From Diplosphaera chodatii (lineage: Eukaryota; Chlorophyta; Trebouxiophyceae; Prasiolales; Stichococcaceae), in assembly GCA_032358165.1 (NCBI GenBank), contig JAALGY010000020.1:2480001-2544000 (forward strand): a DNA stretch of 64,000 bases. Reading direction: 5' to 3'. A model generated the notes under the pieces. The model searched no databases, was not told the origin of the DNA, and saw only the letters and a list, made by a program, of their open reading frames with translations. This document shows positions 12,234 to 24,293 of the stretch, piece by piece (the first letter of the stretch is position 1; the number at the start of each line of letters is the position of its first letter). A program made the position numbers and the translations under genes.

Positions 12234-15200
12234 ATGTCGGCAGCGCAGGAGGCCGCACTCTTCCAGGCAGCAGCCAGGGCGCATATGGCCTCCATGGACT
12301 CGGTATACACCATGCACGAGGTGCGGCGTGTCGGATCGCGGCGCACAGCTGGCCTCGGCATGTTGACACGTGGGGTGACTATCCTGGGTGTCACCCCGCC
12401 CCCAAAACTGGCCTGCGGGCACATTCCAGAGCCCCAACACTTTTGCAGCCACGTCCGCATGGTGATCATGTATCACGCATCGCAGCATGGTGCCTGTTGC
12501 GCGTGCAGGTCGCAGAGCCAGCGGTATATGTCCGCGCCGCACGTACGTCCAGCGGCAGCGCCAGCGGCAGCGGCAGCGGCAGCGGCTGGTGGTCCGACGC
12601 CGCCAACAACGAGACGGCGGCAGGCATGGACGCGTGGGGCCTCCAGCCCGCCAGCCCCACCAGCTTCCTGATGGCGGACGGGTACCCGCTGCCGCCACAT
12701 GCGTCACCCACATTCCAGGCCATCCTGGCCGCCGATGCCGACGACCCCGCCGCCGTCTTCCGCCGCGGCAGCAACGACAGCACCAGCCTCCCGCTGGCGT
12801 TAGCCCCGCAGCTGTCGCTTCCCCCGCCGCCACAAGATGCGCATGACGAGGTGCGCACCACCCCCGGCATCCCTGGAGCTGTATGTTGCAGCATCTCATG
12901 ACGGCTGCTTTGTTTGATCAAGGTCACGTGGTGCCTTCAGTTGCCGTGCAGCCTCAGCCGAACTGCCTTTTCCCATGTTGCAGGATGAGTACGTACCGCA
13001 CCAGCAGCAGCAGCAGCGCATGCGGCGGACGCGCTCCGGCGGCGACGCCCGCACCGTGAAGACGCGCCGGGCCGAGAACAACCGCCGCGCGCAGCAGCGG
13101 TGGCGTGACCGCCAGAAGGTGGGGCACTAAACCCTGCGTTTGCGCACGTCATGTCTGTCTTGCCGGCAGTGCAGGAGTCCACAGTGCAGAGGGGCTGACG
13201 TCCCGCAGCTTGGCAGGGCACGCTTCAGTGTGACTGAGGCGCTGAAGACCCGGCGGTAGAAGCAAGCGCAGTACATGGCCTGGGTCGATAGCAGCCTTGC
13301 ACGTGGCCGGTCGTGATGATGCCCTGAGCGCATGTGTGTCTTCACGCAGGAGCGCTCGCAGCAGGCCGCTAAAGAGATCGATCGGCTGCAGCGGCAGCTG
13401 CGTGAGGCGTCTCTGGCCCAGGTGCTTCTGCTCTCAAATCTGCAGGCTTGAGAGCAGAGTCGAACAGCTGACAGCAAAGCACTCCTGCCGTCCATTGCTG
13501 GCAGCTACCCTGGAGGGAAGCTCGCGTCTTTGACTGGGCGGTGCTTCCTGAGTGGGGCGCAACCGGCGAGGCACTTGGTGGCTCGCAGGAGGTGCTGGCG
13601 GGGCGGAACGCCACCCTGGAGCGGCTGCTGTCGCTGCGCGCCGCCACCGCCGCGCAGTACGCCGTGGCGGACGCCGCCGCCGACGCCGCGCCCACTGAGC
13701 AGGTACGCCGCAGACTCTGCACCATGTTGTGCACAAACGAGGGCCCTCTCCACCTAGTCTAGTCACAGTCTATCCTTCTGTGGTGCGCCTGACTATGTAG
13801 GTGTCTGACAAGCCCTGCTCCGGGTGGACTTGCTCATGTGCAACAGCAGGGTGGGGTCCAGATCGACACACTAGTTGCGCCCCTGATCGCTCGATCCTCA
13901 GCACGCCAGTCAGCACCATCGGAATCTCTGCTGCGACGCCGAACACGTCCACTCCGTACATCCGCAGGAGCGGCAGCAGCAGCTGGTGGTGTTTCGGGGC
14001 CGCATGCCAGCCGAGCAGCAGGAGACCGCCTGGTGGCTTGACGCCGCCATGCAGGTGCCTGTAGTCAGTCTTGCAGTGAGCGCCAAGCCTGCAGTCAGTG
14101 TGGGCTCATGGGCAGCGTCGCCTGTTGATGCACGGCACCCACCTGAGCACTGCGGCAGGACAGGGCTGCGTGTCAGGATGCACAGTGCCATCAAGTGTGA
14201 CCCTTACATTGCAGTACTCAATGCTGCTTCAAGGTGGCCATCCATGCTTTCTGCAGGCAAAGCTGGCGGCAGACGTGGGCCTGGCTGGGGAGATGGCATT
14301 CACCGTGCGCAGCTCCGCACCACTCATCCTGACCCAGACGCAGGTTGTCATTTCTGCCACCCCGAAAGTCACCCATTGGCCTGCTGCCTTGCCTCGCGCT
14401 GCAACTGCTGCATCGTGCACGTCGCGAGCGTCTTTTACCCTTCGCGTTCCGCTGCGGACGATGTGCTGGGAAGGGCCCAGGCTGGCCATCATTGGGCCCG
14501 TCCAAAGTGAGCAAACGCTTGCTGCATTGTCGCAGGTGGCAGCCATGCCCCATCAAGAGTGGGGCGAGCTGTACCAGGAGTACCTCAACGCGATGGCCAG
14601 CTGCATGGTGATGCTGCAGGAGGGGGATGCCGACGGCACAGCGGCAGCCCGCCTGGTGCGTCCCTGATCATGTTCACTTGCAAATCGCACCTGCGCCTGT
14701 TGCCCGGCGTCAACATGCGTGCCCACTGTCAGGGCCACCTGCTGCTGCGCCTGACCCGGCAGCAGTATCGACGGTGTGGCCTTCAGCAGAGCAGCAGCAC
14801 CCGTGCAGCCATCACAGCAAGCTGCCGCGGCGTCGGCCTCCTGATCACATGGGGTCCCTGGACCCCACGTGCCCACTGCCGGGTCCTGCAATGCTGGCTC
14901 CCCTGGTGTGTCAGACGGTTGACGAGGGGCGTCTGCTGGCCTGCAGGCGCGGCTCGCGGAGGAGGTCGCCAAGCTGAAGATGGCGGTGCTGCTGCAGCAC
15001 CCCAACCAGGAGGTGGCTCTGCGGCAGCGCTCGGCCGGCGCGGTCGCCCAGGTGCGATCGAGCATGAGCGTCGTTGCTGCTCAGTACAGGCTCTTTCCTG
15101 CTGGTACATGCAACAGGTCTGCTGCTACATACAGCAGGTCAGCTGGTCAGAATCATCTGCTGCGGCTGGCTATCCCGTCAGGTACCCACGCGTCAGGTGC

Positions 15201-17329
15201 AGATGCCACCTAGGCAGTTGCATCCAGCAGCGAGGCGGTCCTCACGCCTGGGGGCGGGTCGTGTGCTGCAAGGGGTATAAAGTGTATAAAGGTACTTTAT
15301 ACCCCTTGGTGGGTCGCAGGAAGCGGCGGCCCTGGGGCACAGCGGCTTCCGGACGCTGATGTCGTTCGAGTACCGCTGGCAGGTGCGGAACCCTCTGTAT
15401 GAAATGCTGCGTGCATGTGGGCACCCGCGGATTGGTGCCTTTGGCCAGCTCCGAGGGCTCCTGTTGCTGCTTGGCCGCGGTCTGAACCGACAGACGTGCA
15501 CATCAGATGCCCGTCTGCTGCGCAGATGCTGGAGGGCGCGCAGCTGAGCGCGCAGCAGACCGAGGCGATCCGGGGGGTGCGGCGGCGGTACCTGGGCAAC
15601 GTGGCGGAGCTGTCCCGGCAGCGCGACCTGCTGGAGGCGGTGCTGCAGGCGGTGCGCTGAGCGAGACAACACTGTCTATACCCTAGAACCCTCAGTGCTT
15701 TCTGCTGCGCCGCGCAACCCTGGTGCATTTCCAGATGCCCGCCCACCGCCAGGTGGTCTGCTGGCTGAAGTGCACTTCGCTTCGGCCGCCGGCCACATGC
15801 CAAATGCCACCACACCCTGCCCATGCGCGCTCAGGGCAGCACATGCCCACACTGTGTCCACACTCCACAGTCCTGGCGAGGCAGTTGGTCACATTGCCAG
15901 GATGAAGGGCGCACATATTCTGTTGGAGGCAGGGTGCGTTGTGTCAGCACATGCTCACGGATGCTGCTGCTGGTGGCAGGATCCGTGGGTGCAAGGCGAG
16001 GTGGCGCCTGCCTTCGGGCGCATGCAGCAGGCGATCGCGGCCATCGGGGACACGCTGTGCCTGGAGCACGCCTGCCTGCTGAAGGCGCGCTTTTGGTTGG
16101 TCCAGGCCCCAGCTCCCGCTGGCGTGAGGCCGCGGCGCAGTGCCCGTGCATGCACATCAGCAAAATGTGGTCAGCAGCAGGGTTGTTCCCCGGGTCACTG
16201 GTCTTACCGCAGCGCTGCACGGCAGCTTGCAGACACCAAGTGTGCCGACCCGCCTCCCATTCTAGTGGTTGAACGCTGCCCCGCTCAGTCCCGGCTGCCG
16301 CGCTTCAGGCGGTCGCGACCGTGTCTGCGGTGCTGCGCTCATGTGTGCCGGGTGCGCACAGCAGTCTTCTGGCTCTGGCCTCAACCACAAGCTCATGTAC
16401 AATGCAGGCGGTGGCGGCGGTGTTCTCGGTGCTGACGCCGGCGCAGTTCGCGCACGTGAACGTGGCCACCACGCCGGCGCACCCCAACGCCATGTGCCTC
16501 GCCGAGACGTTTGCGGTGGTGGCCGGCGAGCCGCACGCGCGGCAGCTGGTGCGGCAGCTGCGGAAGCAGGGCGAGGGTGCGCCCTTGACATTCAGGATTC
16601 AGAATTTAAGGTTTAAATTTTTCAAATTCTCGGTGGTGGCCGGCGAGCCGCACGCCCGGCAGCTGGTGCGGCAGCTGCGGAAGCAGGGCGAGGGTGCGCC
16701 CTTGACTTTCAGGGTTTAGGGTTTTAGCATTTCGCATCTGCTCTGGTGGCGGGCGATCCGCACGCCCGTCAGCTGGTGCGGCAGCTGCGGAAGCAGGGCG
16801 AGGGTGCGGCTTTCCAGGGGTTAGGGCGTGTAGCCGTCCTGCCGTGCTGGCAGTATCTGTGAAAAACATCTGCAGTTTGTTCGGTACTTCCTATGCAGCC
16901 AGATTCCAGCGTCTGCATCGGGTCCTGGGCCGGTGTGGCCAAGGTCTGCACGAGCACACCAAGACTGCCCTTGCAGCTGCTCACAGCAGCTGCACCATGA
17001 GCCATGCCCCGATGCGACGCCTCGCATTGCTTCCCGCCGCCACTGCAGTGATCTTGTAGCCCGCGCTCACAGACGGACCCATATATCCGACGCCTGCGCC
17101 TGAGGCTGGGAAGTGATGCGCTGCAGGGCAGCCACCGGCGCAGCTGGCGTCGATTGAGGATGCGGTGCCCGCGGGCATCCGGCGGCAGCCGCTGCCGCCG
17201 CCAGACCTGGCGGCCCTGTACCCAAACGGCGGACACCCTGCAGCTGCCGCGCCTGCAGCGTCCCCGCTTGCTGCCAGCAGCCCAGATGTGTGGGCTCCCA
17301 TCCCTGAGGAGGCGGTGGTGTCCATTTGA
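12234..17329 (+). CDS. bZIP transcription factor C, paralogue of A and B (14 exons)
   Basis: Predicted nuclear bZIP regulator of 604 residues. Exons: 12234-12320, 12509-12850, 12984-13118, 13350-13421, 13589-13702, 13968-14054, 14257-14343, 14536-14655, 14947-15051, 15320-15382, 15526-15651, 15980-16084 (GC donor), 16408-16576 and 17127-17329. The basic region is RRAENNRRAQQRWRDRQK, where Gln-Gln replaces Gln-Arg. The first zipper position is Ser, so this zipper looks weaker than in A and B. The TAWWLDAAMQ, EMAFTVRSSAPLILTQ, EWGELYQEYLNAMASC, VRRRYLGNVAELSRQRDLL and PPDLAALYPN segments match A and B in order. It has extra introns within the WW and EAGQ-equivalent segments. A Gly/Ser run follows the first intron. 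The divergent basic region may change DNA specificity. Confidence 0.85.
15269..15308 (+). repeat. Perfect 15-bp inverted repeat in a bZIP-C intron
   Basis: Arms 15269-15283 and 15294-15308 are perfectly complementary (CAAGGGGTATAAAGT and its reverse complement) around a 10-nt loop. The hairpin ends 11 nt before the splice acceptor used by the exon at 15320. It could mask the branch point or polypyrimidine stretch. Confidence 0.85.
16515..16818 (+). repeat. Triplicated exon-end repeat in bZIP-C
   Basis: The last ~60 nt of the penultimate exon plus its donor (GAGG/GTGCG) recur at offsets of 117 nt (copy 2, about 16632) and a further 110 nt (copy 3, about 16745, more diverged). The 117-nt offset is in frame, and the reading frame stays open through copy 2. 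Use of the copy-2 donor (after 16693) would therefore add 39 residues, repeating the GEPHARQLVRQLRKQGEG segment. The spacers contain TTTAGGG-like, AT-rich bits. Confidence 0.8.
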
Positions 17330-19070
17330 TGCAGCTAGTACCCTACAGGGAGGGCTGATGTGATGGTTGGCGGCAGGGTGTGGCGCACAATCAAGAGTGA
17401 GGGCGCAAGCGTCAAGACCAGACGCCGCTCTGTGTGGGCAGCTTCCATAGCGCCGGCAACGTTGGGGACTGTTGGAAACGTGGAGATGGCACCATGTGGC
17501 GCAGCGCATGCTGGCCTAGTGCAGCACTTTGCGGTACATTGTCATGACCTGTTGACGCCCTTTCAGCAGCAGCATCTGGGACGTTTGCAGGGGGAGCATC
17601 AACTGCCAGTTGTCGTGGCACGCAGCACACATGGGAATCCTCTTGCTTTGTACGTGGTTTTGCACGCATGGTGGTGCATCATCAGACGCCTGTACACTAA
17701 TCTCAGGGACCTTCAGCCAGGGCTTGTGCATGCCCTGGTATTTGCTGCAGCGCTATGCCAGCTAGCATCGGGCACTGGTTTTCTGGCGGATTGATATTGT
17801 CATCACGTTGTGCAGAGCCCCTTTTGTTGGCTTTGACCAGTGCACCTGGGAACACAGCCTATGCAGCAACGTCGAGGTGTGGAAGAGCCCTCAACAGCTA
17901 CGTACGTAGGTAGCTCTGCTGCGGCGCAAGTCTATCTGGAGACAGCATCTGTCAAGCAACCGAGAGCGGAGCACACATCACTTTTATCCGCAATACATAG
18001 CCAGCACCATGGCTACAGCAGGCTGAGCATTCAACAACAGGGATCATGTACAGGCCCCCATGATGAATTTCGACTGGGGTAACAGTTGAGGTGATCAGTA
18101 ACAGCGCCCGTCGGAAGCCACGCTGGCTGGGGCGAGGTCAATGTTAACTCCCGAGACGCGCACATCACGCTTCTGGTCGCGACAACCTTTGACGTTGTGT
18201 CGTGGTGACTGTGCTGCGTTCGTTGCTGTCTACTTGCTCTGGAAGGAGAGCCTTGCGCTGTGCTTGTTGTTGCAACTTCTGATAGTACCAGCAGAAGTTC
18301 AGTAGGTCGCTGAAATCAACGCAGCCTGCTGCAGACCGCGCTCCTGGTGCCACGAGACAAGCGCGTACGGCCTGACAGCTGAGATACCTCAGGTATGCGT
18401 CTGTTACGCCCACGAGTGGCCCGCCGTGGCTGCTGACAGCAGTTCCACCGAGAGCTTTGGTGAAGATTTCAGGGGAGACGTGCACGCATGCGTGCACGAC
18501 ATGTCCGGGACGACACGGCTTGATTCCGAGAACGCAGCGCTGGGCTGATGTGTGATATGACAGCACAGCGCTGAGTATAGAAGAGCTCTTCAGCAAGGCA
18601 CATGCAATGTCGGCCGCCTGCCCCGCCGGTCTTCAGGTGCCCCTCAAGTGCAGCCGGGTTGTTTTCCTACCAACGCAGCAGCCACAGTCATGGGTACCAT
18701 TGCCTCATGGTATGGCGTCGTAGCAAGACTTTTTACGTTGTCCAGCGCCGTCTGCCGCGCCCAGATTCTGCACGAAAAGCTGCTTGCACGTGCTTGATGT
18801 GTGCCTGATATGATGCACGCTCAGCAGAAGCAGGAACCCAGGCGCAGATGCTCGTGCTAGCGCTCCGTGAACCGTGCTGCAGCAGTCATCATGATAGCAC
18901 GGTGTAGTGATTAGTACATTTGGCTGCGGCAATACAGGCCAACACTTAGCTTAGTGCATACGGCGCAGGCCACCTGCCAGCAGCTGCATCTCAAGCTGAC
19001 AACGGCTCCTTTGCTACCTCGCAGGTCACCGCTATCTCGGAATCTCTTGCTGGGGCGCGCACAGTGCGGC
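17330..19070. other. 1.7-kb intergenic region with no supported gene
   Basis: It separates the bZIP cluster from the secreted-protein gene. Open frames here lack start codons or splice context. A minus-strand frame (about 18170-18590) has no ATG start. The stretch contains a perfect 20-bp palindrome at 18479-18498. Confidence 0.4.
18479..18498. repeat. Perfect 20-bp palindrome
   Basis: CGTGCACGCATGCGTGCACG is identical to its own reverse complement. It contains two nested GTGCAC palindromes and a central GCATGC. It could be a dimeric transcription factor site or a chance event. Confidence 0.75.
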
Positions 19071-22000
19071 ATGGGTCCGTCAGCCGCATGGCTGCAGGCG
19101 CTGCTGCTGGCGGCGACGCTCGGCTGCGCGGCGGCGACGATCGGAATGGACGCCCAGCCCTTTCCTGCCCAGGACACGCTACAGGTGCTGTCAAGTGCAA
19201 CCTGCAGGCATGAACATGATCCGCATTGGCCAGATGCATCGGGCACATGCATCTTGGTAGTCGTCCCCGCCCGTCACGATCCGTATCTGCATTTCGGCAT
19301 GTTGGATCAACAAAGTTCGACAGTTTGGGCATCTTTTGCAGGCAGCAGCAGCTGGTGTTAGCGTCGGCTCGTCCTCCAACATTTCAGGCGCCGCCTCGTG
19401 GCACCGCAAGCTGCACCAGGTGTGCGCTGGCAGCGCCTGTACACCAAGGGGCCTGCGCACCCTGCGACCTCTGAGACCAGCCCATTCACCCTGTGTGCTG
19501 TGCAACAACGGGCACGCCATCCAGTGCAACGCCCCGCTGCACGTTGCAAGTATGGCTGTCGTGTAAAGATTGCCACCATCTGGCCGCTGCTGCAGCTGCC
19601 CAAGTCGCCGTCCGCCCAGATCTTCCTGGATGGCGTGCTGCAAGATGCCAAGCTGGACCCAGCGTGCGCGGACAAGCCCACCTGCGGCGGCAGCCTGCAG
19701 GTCAACAACATCAGGGTGGTGGTGCCCAGCAACGCCATGGTGTTCCTGCCGGCGAACGCGCTGACGTGGCAGGAGATGTTCACCGGCGCCAAGACCGGGC
19801 TCGCCCTGAACGACCCGCCGTCGCCGGCTGGCGTCACCTACACCGTCAGGTGCGCGCTGTCAGCATGCTGCCAGCGTTCCGTCAGTGCTGCACCCTGTTG
19901 ATGTGACCTGGTGATGACGACAGGATGCTGGCGGAATCGGGTAAGCAGCTGGGACATGTAAATAGCTGTGTCAGTAATTCTCAGGTGTCAGCATGCAAGC
20001 ACACCTTGTGGCTGTTGCTGCCATGCAGTGTGACCGCCAATCGTGTCGGCAGCCAGATCATTGCAGGCCTGATCGACATTGCGCAGGACGCACTGGTGAC
20101 TGGAGCAGGTAATAAGCCACCCCCACGCAATGCCCCAATGTTGCACGTTGGGGTCATCAGGCGCTCACTACGCTTGTTGCTTGGTTCTGAGCACCAACAG
20201 TCAGGTGCAGTTGCAGACTGACCTGCTTGATAAAATGGTTTTGCATTGGCAGGGTACATCGAAGCCATCGACTATGCCACCGGCGAGCTCACCGTCGAGG
20301 GGGCTGCCGTCAGGATCAATGGTGCGCTTGTGCGGCATGTGCTGGAATCCAGCCCCACACCGCTGGCAAACGAGCAGCACGCCCCCTGCTGTGAATGATG
20401 CGCAGCGGCTCAACATGATGGTCCAGCTGTAACGTCTGTCTGCTGTGTTGTGCAGACCCCACTGGGCGGTATGGCAGGAAGCAGACCGCGGGCTTCGACG
20501 ACCGCTTCTGCGTTGACCCAGACAACCCCACGATCCGCGCCGCCACCGGCTTCCCCATGTGCGTGCCCCGCAGCAGCCCGGCCGGCGCCGACGACCCCCT
20601 GTGCCCGGTGCGCTCCACATTGATTCTCCTCCACGACAGCTGTAACGTATTGAAGATGTGGGCTGAAGATGACCAGTTCATAATGGTCTCATGAGCTGAA
20701 CTGCTGTCAGCGGCCGCTGTCCTCGACCAGCCCTTGCATGTTGTGAGCATCGCCTACGCCACGGGCAGCAGTGCGCGGCCACCTCTAACAGGTTCCAGCT
20801 GCGCTGCCCTGGGGCGGGGCTCTGAAACATAGTCATTCACAGCAGCTGCGCCGCATGCTGACGCTGTCACACCACCGTGCAGTCGGCGAACCGGCCTGTG
20901 ACTGCCGGCGTGCCGGCGGTCAGCATCCAGATGAACGACCCGGGCAGCAGCCCCGACCCCCTCAAGATGGTGAGCGCCTTGTGAGTGGCATTTGACACTG
21001 CTGCTGCTGCTGCTGCTGCTGTTGCCGCCCTCTTGACAGTCGGCTGCGTGGCTTCTTTGTTGGTCTGCTGATGCGCCGCTCGAATCTTGCCTGATGTGCT
21101 GGCCGCTGCTGGCAGGATACCCGCCTGCGCAGCACCCTGAGCTGCCGGCTGTGGTGCTGACATGCCGTCCTGCCCGCAGGCACCCCTGATGGTTGGAGAC
21201 TACGTGACATACGCCGGCGTGCTGACGGGCAGCGGCTTCTTCTCGGCCTACGAGATCGTCAGCAACTGCGCAATCTACACCAAGGTGAGTCGCCGCCCGC
21301 CCCACCCTGGAGTCCTGTGTGGCAGCCGTGCACGCTCACCAAGGCACCACCGGCACCGTCGCCGCAGCTGCTGACTAGTACCAGCAGCAGCTGATCCGCT
21401 GCCAGCCAGTAGAGAGGCAGACCTGCTCAGGGGCACCTGCGCACACGCAGGCTGGTGTGGACCCCGCGTACACGGTGTTCGAGGTGGCGATCACCCCTAC
21501 AGGGGGCCTGAACATAGCTGGCGCCGCCGAGGCTGCTACCCGCGCCAGATACGAGGTAGGAACCCTCCTCGGCTTGTGTGCACACATCATCTTGCACAGT
21601 AGACAGAGCCAAGTCATGTTTGGCAGCTACTAGTGCAAAAGACGCCCGCCCCGGCATGATGACTGAGCAGTTGTGGGTAATTTGCAGCTAGCGCTGGCAC
21701 ATAAGAGCTATTCTCATGCACATGACTGAGGGTGCGCATTGCAGGGCTTCACCACCGACCCCACGAGGCCCGTGCAGATCTGGGCGCTGGACTTCAGCTA
21801 CAAAGACGGCACCTTCAGCAAACGTGACCTGGGGCAGGTGAGCAACATACAACTGCCTACAGCTCTGTATAGCACGACTACTGCTGGATGCTCACGACGG
21901 GCGTCAACCTGCTGGCTACTGCCCCAAGGCGGTGACAACTTGCAGGCATTGCCAACTTGCCACTGGTCGTCTGCAAAAGCAGCCCTGTATGCAGCATAAG

Positions 22001-24293
22001 GCAGGGCAGCAGACGCCTGACTGAATGCGCACAGGTGGTGCCGGATCCGGGGGCGCCGGCGGGGGCGGTGCGCGGCCGCTGGCGCATCCAGCCACCCTGC
22101 GGCAACACAGGGCCGCTCACCGCCAGCAGCCCCTTTTCCAACAAGGGCTGCGTGCCGCCCGCGGCGGGGTGCGCTCCCGCCAAAACTATAGCCTGCTGGA
22201 TCCTACACTGATGAACACTGGGCTACAGAGCCACAGCCTCCCTTGCACTCGCCCGTGGTCCTGCCGGCTCCCATGCTGGGCGATGTCCTTTGCTGGCTGC
22301 GAGTCACTGTGCCCAGCTGCTGTGCATGATCCAGCATGCAGCATCCCTTGACAGATTGGGGACCTCGTTGGTGCTGCTTATTATGGCATTTGGAGTGTAC
22401 AGGTGTTTCATCCACACACGCACACTTAACATATGCTGTCGGTGCTGCCGCAGGATCTACACGCCGCCCACGCGGGAGGTCATGGTCGAGGTCATTGGGT
22501 GCACCGCGGTGCCGGGCGCCGCCAACAACATCACCTCCGGCGACGCGCCGCCCAACACCGGCGGCTGCATGTACCGCAGCCCGGCGATCGAGTACCTTTG
22601 GCCCGAGAACGTGCCGGGCACCCCCATTGTGGCCAACAACTTCCAGAGTGCGTGGTAGCTGCAAGCAACATCTACGGTTGCACTGACAGTAGAATCACTT
22701 GAGCACCTGTAGATACGCTTGCTGATATTGTGGACAAACAGACCGTGGCGTCCAGCACAAGCGCCAGCAGCAGCCTGAGATGCTGTTGTGTGCCCATTTT
22801 TTCTGGCCCTTAAATGGACGCAGGTGATGACAGCGATCACAACCCTCTACTACTGTTTCTGCAGCTCTGCCGTTCCTGGTGCGCGGCGGCTACACATCCG
22901 CCAAGGGCACCCTGGTCGGCGGCCTCGACCCATGGCCCAGCGACATGCTGCCAGCCGACAGCTGCAAGGCGCCCACCATCGCCATCGACCCAACGCTGTC
23001 GGCAACGGCAGGTGCAGTGTTGTCTGCTTTGCACAGGTTGCTACAGCATTTCTGCGGCCGGTGCAATGTGGGCGAGCTGTTAGCCGTCTTGTGGACTGGC
23101 AGAGAGCCATCTTGTCAGCGCTGTCGCTGGGCGAATATAGATGCTACGCCCTTGGCATTTGTGCAGGTGGAAATGTTCTGCTCAGCGCCACAGTGTCCGG
23201 CCCCGGCACCCCATTCTCGTACCACTGGACTGCGCTGAGCGCCAGCGGCGGCACCTCAGCGAACTACAACCTGCTGAGTTGTACCTTTAGCAACGTCACG
23301 GCGGATGCCGGAAGAACCTCGACGGTGTACACGCTGACGGTCACCAACAGCTGCGGGTTTGCCAACAGCGCCAACGCGACGGTGGCTGTAGGGGGCGCCG
23401 GCACCGACAAGATCCTCGCCATCGCTCCCACAGTCGTCAAGAGCGGTGGGCGCGATGCTGGGCTCTGCCCGTGTGTGGAGGAGCTGCAGAGGGTGCTTGC
23501 TGCGTTGCCTGCTCTCGCACGTGTTGGTGCTGTGGCGCAGGACGAGCAACTCTGGCGCCTGTTGGCTGATGTGTGGTGCAATGACCTTGCAGGAATTGAC
23601 ACCGTGAACATCACAGCCAGCCTCTCTGGGTCCGCCAACCGCCTGTTCAACTGGACACTGCCCGTGGGGCTGGCCTACAAGGCGCAGATGCCGTTCGCCA
23701 CCATCGCCTCCACCAACTCCACCATCTTCTTCTCAGCGCCAATCCTGCCGGACACCATGACGACGCCGCAAAAGTATGTCGTCAACGTCACGGCGGGCGG
23801 CACAGCCAGCGCCTCGGCGGTCGTGACCGTCACCCCGGGCGGGGCCGACTCAGTCGCCATCACGGTGGTGAACTTCGACTGCGCGAAGCACCGGCTGGTC
23901 ATCACCGCCACCGACAGCATCACCACGGCGGACGTGCAGCTGACGCTGCAGCCGTACACCGACAATAGCGGCAAGGTGAGGCTGCTGCGTGCCGTGCAAG
24001 TCGGGCTTTGCAAGGCTCCAGTCATGCCATTCTGCACACACGCTGTGCACAGCCTGCCATGTAATTTGCTGTTGAACTGCCGCTGCTGTTTCTTGCAGGT
24101 GTTTGACCCTGCGTCCCTGGGCAACAAGTTCACAAACCAGGGCGCGGGGACGCATCAGATTTCATTAGCCTCAGCGCCGCTCCCCAGCATGACGGTGACT
24201 TCGTTGACGGCGACGTCCAATCTGGGGGGCGCCAGTGTGCCGGTGGCCATCACAGCTGCGGCTGTGAAGGCCGGCGGCACCTGCACTATCTAG
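19071..24293 (+). CDS. Large secreted protein with Ig/PKD-like beta domains (16 exons)
   Basis: Predicted extracellular or cell-wall protein of 822 residues. Exons: 19071-19184, 19342-19419, 19596-19849, 20029-20108, 20253-20321, 20456-20607, 20883-20969, 21180-21284, 21451-21555, 21745-21837, 22035-22168, 22454-22647, 22865-23011, 23167-23445, 23593-23975 and 24099-24293. Phases agree throughout. The start is chosen because the first ~22 residues form a signal peptide (hydrophobic LQALLLAATLGCAAA). The N-terminal half carries segments such as GYIEAIDYATGELTVEG, VRINDPTGRYGRKQ, FPMCVPR and LMVGDYVTYAG, which I recall from uncharacterised secreted fungal and actinobacterial proteins. The C-terminal third has beta-sandwich repeats (FSYHWTALSASGG, VYTLTVTN, YVVNVTAGG) like PKD/Ig folds, with many N-glycosylation sequons. 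No catalytic motif, transmembrane anchor or GPI signal was seen. A matrix or adhesion role is inference. Confidence 0.8.

Noticed and set aside
16705..16835. TTTAGGG- and TTAGGG-like motifs between repeat copies (interstitial telomere?)
   Set aside because: Only single, imperfect units are present, with no array. They are better seen as AT-rich spacer of the tandem repeat.
18165..18596. 143-codon open frame on the minus strand in a gene-poor region
   Set aside because: It has no ATG start and no splice-site or family support. It remains only a weak exon candidate.
20998..21022. CTG microsatellite
   Set aside because: It is a short intronic CTG run in the secreted-protein gene. Such runs are common in GC-rich algal introns and no function is suggested.
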